Part shown: piece by piece, positions 63,361 through 64,000 of the stretch | Layout: the number at the start of each line of letters is the position of its first letter | Position numbering within the stretch: the stretch's first letter is position 1 | Assembly: GCF_051401765.1 (NCBI RefSeq) | Contig: NW_027480423.1 | Span: 15,934,001 to 15,998,000 of the forward strand | Length of the DNA stretch: 64,000 bases | Direction: 5' to 3' | DNA from: Calliopsis andreniformis | Taxonomy: Eukaryota > Arthropoda > Insecta > Hymenoptera > Andrenidae | Notes under the pieces: generated by a model | What the model saw: only the letters and a program-made list of their open reading frames with translations | Database searches by the model: none | What the model was told of the DNA's origin: nothing | Made by a program: the position numbers and the translations under genes

Positions 63361-64000
63361 ACTAACTATTCGATCTGGTGAAGCAACGCCCTAGAGTGAA
63401 GCCTAGGTTGCCCGGGACGTAGAATTGGCCATCACTTTCAACCTGGTTGCACTTATTCCTGTTATATTATGGAAACACTGTTGTATTTTTATTGCATTTT
63501 ATGCTTCGGGCGTTGACTTCTAAGGCCCTAACTATTCAATCTGTTGGAGCAACGCTCTAGGGTGAAGCCTAGGTTGCTCGGAGAGTAGAAATGACCATAA
63601 GTTTCATACTGGCTGCAATTACTCGTTTTATACGATGGAAAAACTGTTGTATTTATATTGTATTTTATGCTTCTGGCGTTGAATTCTAGGGCACTAACCA
63701 TTCGATCTGGTGGAGCAACGCCCTGGAGTGAAGGCTAGGTTGCCCGGAACGTAGAATTGGCCATCACTTTCAAACTGGTCGCAATTATTCCTGTTATATG
63801 ATGGAAACACTGTTGTATTTTTTTTGCATTTTATGGTTCGGGCGTGAATTTCTAAGGCCCTAAAAATTCAATCTGTTGGAGCAACGCCCTAGGGTGAAGC
63901 CTAGGTTGCTCGGAAAGTAGAAATGACCATAAGTTTCATACTGGTTGCAATTATTCGTTTTATACGATGGAAAAGCTGTTGTATTTATATCGTGTTTTAT
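62592..64000 (+). repeat. Alternating dimer (332 bp) at right window edge
   Basis: Two monomer classes alternate without exception: class a (GAAATGACCATA with A/G next, anchors 62,592, 62,924, 63,256, 63,588 and 63,920) and class b (GAATTGGCCATCACTTTC, anchors 62,758, 63,090, 63,422 and 63,754). Class b also shares GTTATATGATGGAAACACTG (with small variants) and a T-rich GTATTTTTTTTGC or similar. The last monomer is cut by the window end after 81 bp, so the dimeric array probably continues outside. Confidence 0.88.

Larger units (their letters stand above)
1..64000 (+). repeat. 166-bp tandem satellite array filling the window
   Basis: Every part of the window is built from head-to-tail copies of one 166-bp unit. 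Landmarks recur once per unit in the same order: GAAATGACCATAACTTTCAC, GGTTGCAATTATTCG, TTTTATACGATGGAAAAACTG, TATTTTATGCTTC, GGCGTTGACTTC, AAGGCCCTAACTATTCG, ATCTGGTGGAGCAACG, CCCTAGAGTGAAGCCTAGG, TTGCCCGGAACGTA. The anchor falls at 156, 322, 488, 654 and so on to 63,920. All monomers I followed have the same orientation, with no inversion, spacer or inserted element. Unit length, HOR organisation and purity resemble centromeric satellites of plants and animals; centromere function is inference. I do not recognise the family. Strand is given only as the reading direction used here. Confidence 0.98.

Noticed and set aside
105..64000. Telomere-like CCCTAAC once per monomer (in GGCCCTAACTATTC).
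   Set aside because: It is a single heptamer inside each 166-bp unit and never a tandem run, so it is not evidence of telomeric or subtelomeric repeat DNA.
1..64000. CRISPR-like regular repetition.
   Set aside because: The units are contiguous with no unique spacers, the repeat is 166 bp, and there are no cas genes.
1..64000. Primate alpha satellite, suggested by HORs and a CENP-B-like motif.
   Set aside because: The unit is 166 bp rather than about 171 bp, and its landmark sequences do not resemble alpha satellite as I know it. The CENP-B-like site is incomplete.
1..64000. Promoter-like TATA motifs (TTTTATACG, TATTTATATTG) and the palindromes CCTAGG and CCCTAGGG.
   Set aside because: They belong to every repeat copy and there is no associated transcription unit. 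Satellite transcription cannot be judged from sequence alone.

Overview
The whole 64 kb window is one uninterrupted block of tandemly repeated satellite DNA. It contains no gene, RNA gene or transposon that I can support. The unit is 166 bp, in one orientation, head to tail. The register anchor (GAAATGAC-like) can be followed from position 156 to position 63,920 through 385 monomers. A partial monomer lies at each window edge (1-155 and 63,920-64,000), so neither end of the array is visible. By hand count the consensus is about 41% GC and is split: an AT-rich first half (about 28% GC over its first 80 bases) and a GC-richer second half (about 53% GC over the last 86). No flanking unique DNA is present, so the organism can only be inferred. 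A 166-bp unit with large multimeric higher-order repeats (HORs) fits the centromeric or pericentromeric heterochromatin of a eukaryote. Several plants have satellites of about this length, and the unit is also close to chromatosome size. I do not recognise the family by sequence and do not name a species.

The array is a mosaic of HORs, recognisable because copies of a block share monomer-specific variants at exact multiples of 166 bp. From left to right: an irregular segment with a 4-monomer (664 bp) periodicity (156 to about 4,756); a 16-mer (2,656 bp) in two tandem copies (about 4,757-10,068); a transitional stretch followed by a 20-monomer duplicate at a 4,814-bp offset (13,076-16,398); a 28-mer (4,648 bp) in two almost identical tandem copies (18,932-28,227); a 32-mer (about 5,313 bp) in one full and one partial copy (28,228 to about 37,420); a 10-mer (1,660 bp) in about 2.7 copies (38,504-42,988); a scrambled mosaic (42,989-49,557); a different 10-mer (1,659 bp) in about 1.9 copies (49,558-52,665); a 14-mer (2,324 bp) in about 2.2 copies (55,381-60,562); and a 6-mer (996 bp) that runs into a strictly alternating dimer (332 bp) at the right edge. 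Block boundaries are approximate to some tens of bases, and where a unit is said to start is arbitrary.

Monomer length is nearly invariant. I could account for the full register drift across the window with 17 small indels, several of them shared by descent, plus two identical 70-bp deletions. Each monomer also carries a partial match to the CENP-B box and an imperfect hairpin (GCAAC...GTTGC). A distinct monomer class has replaced the hairpin's 3' arm with a different dyad (AGCCA-N3-TGGCT). These features, the length constraint and the nested HOR history are what deserve a second look. Open reading frames of 60-100 codons occur but are by-products of the repeat.
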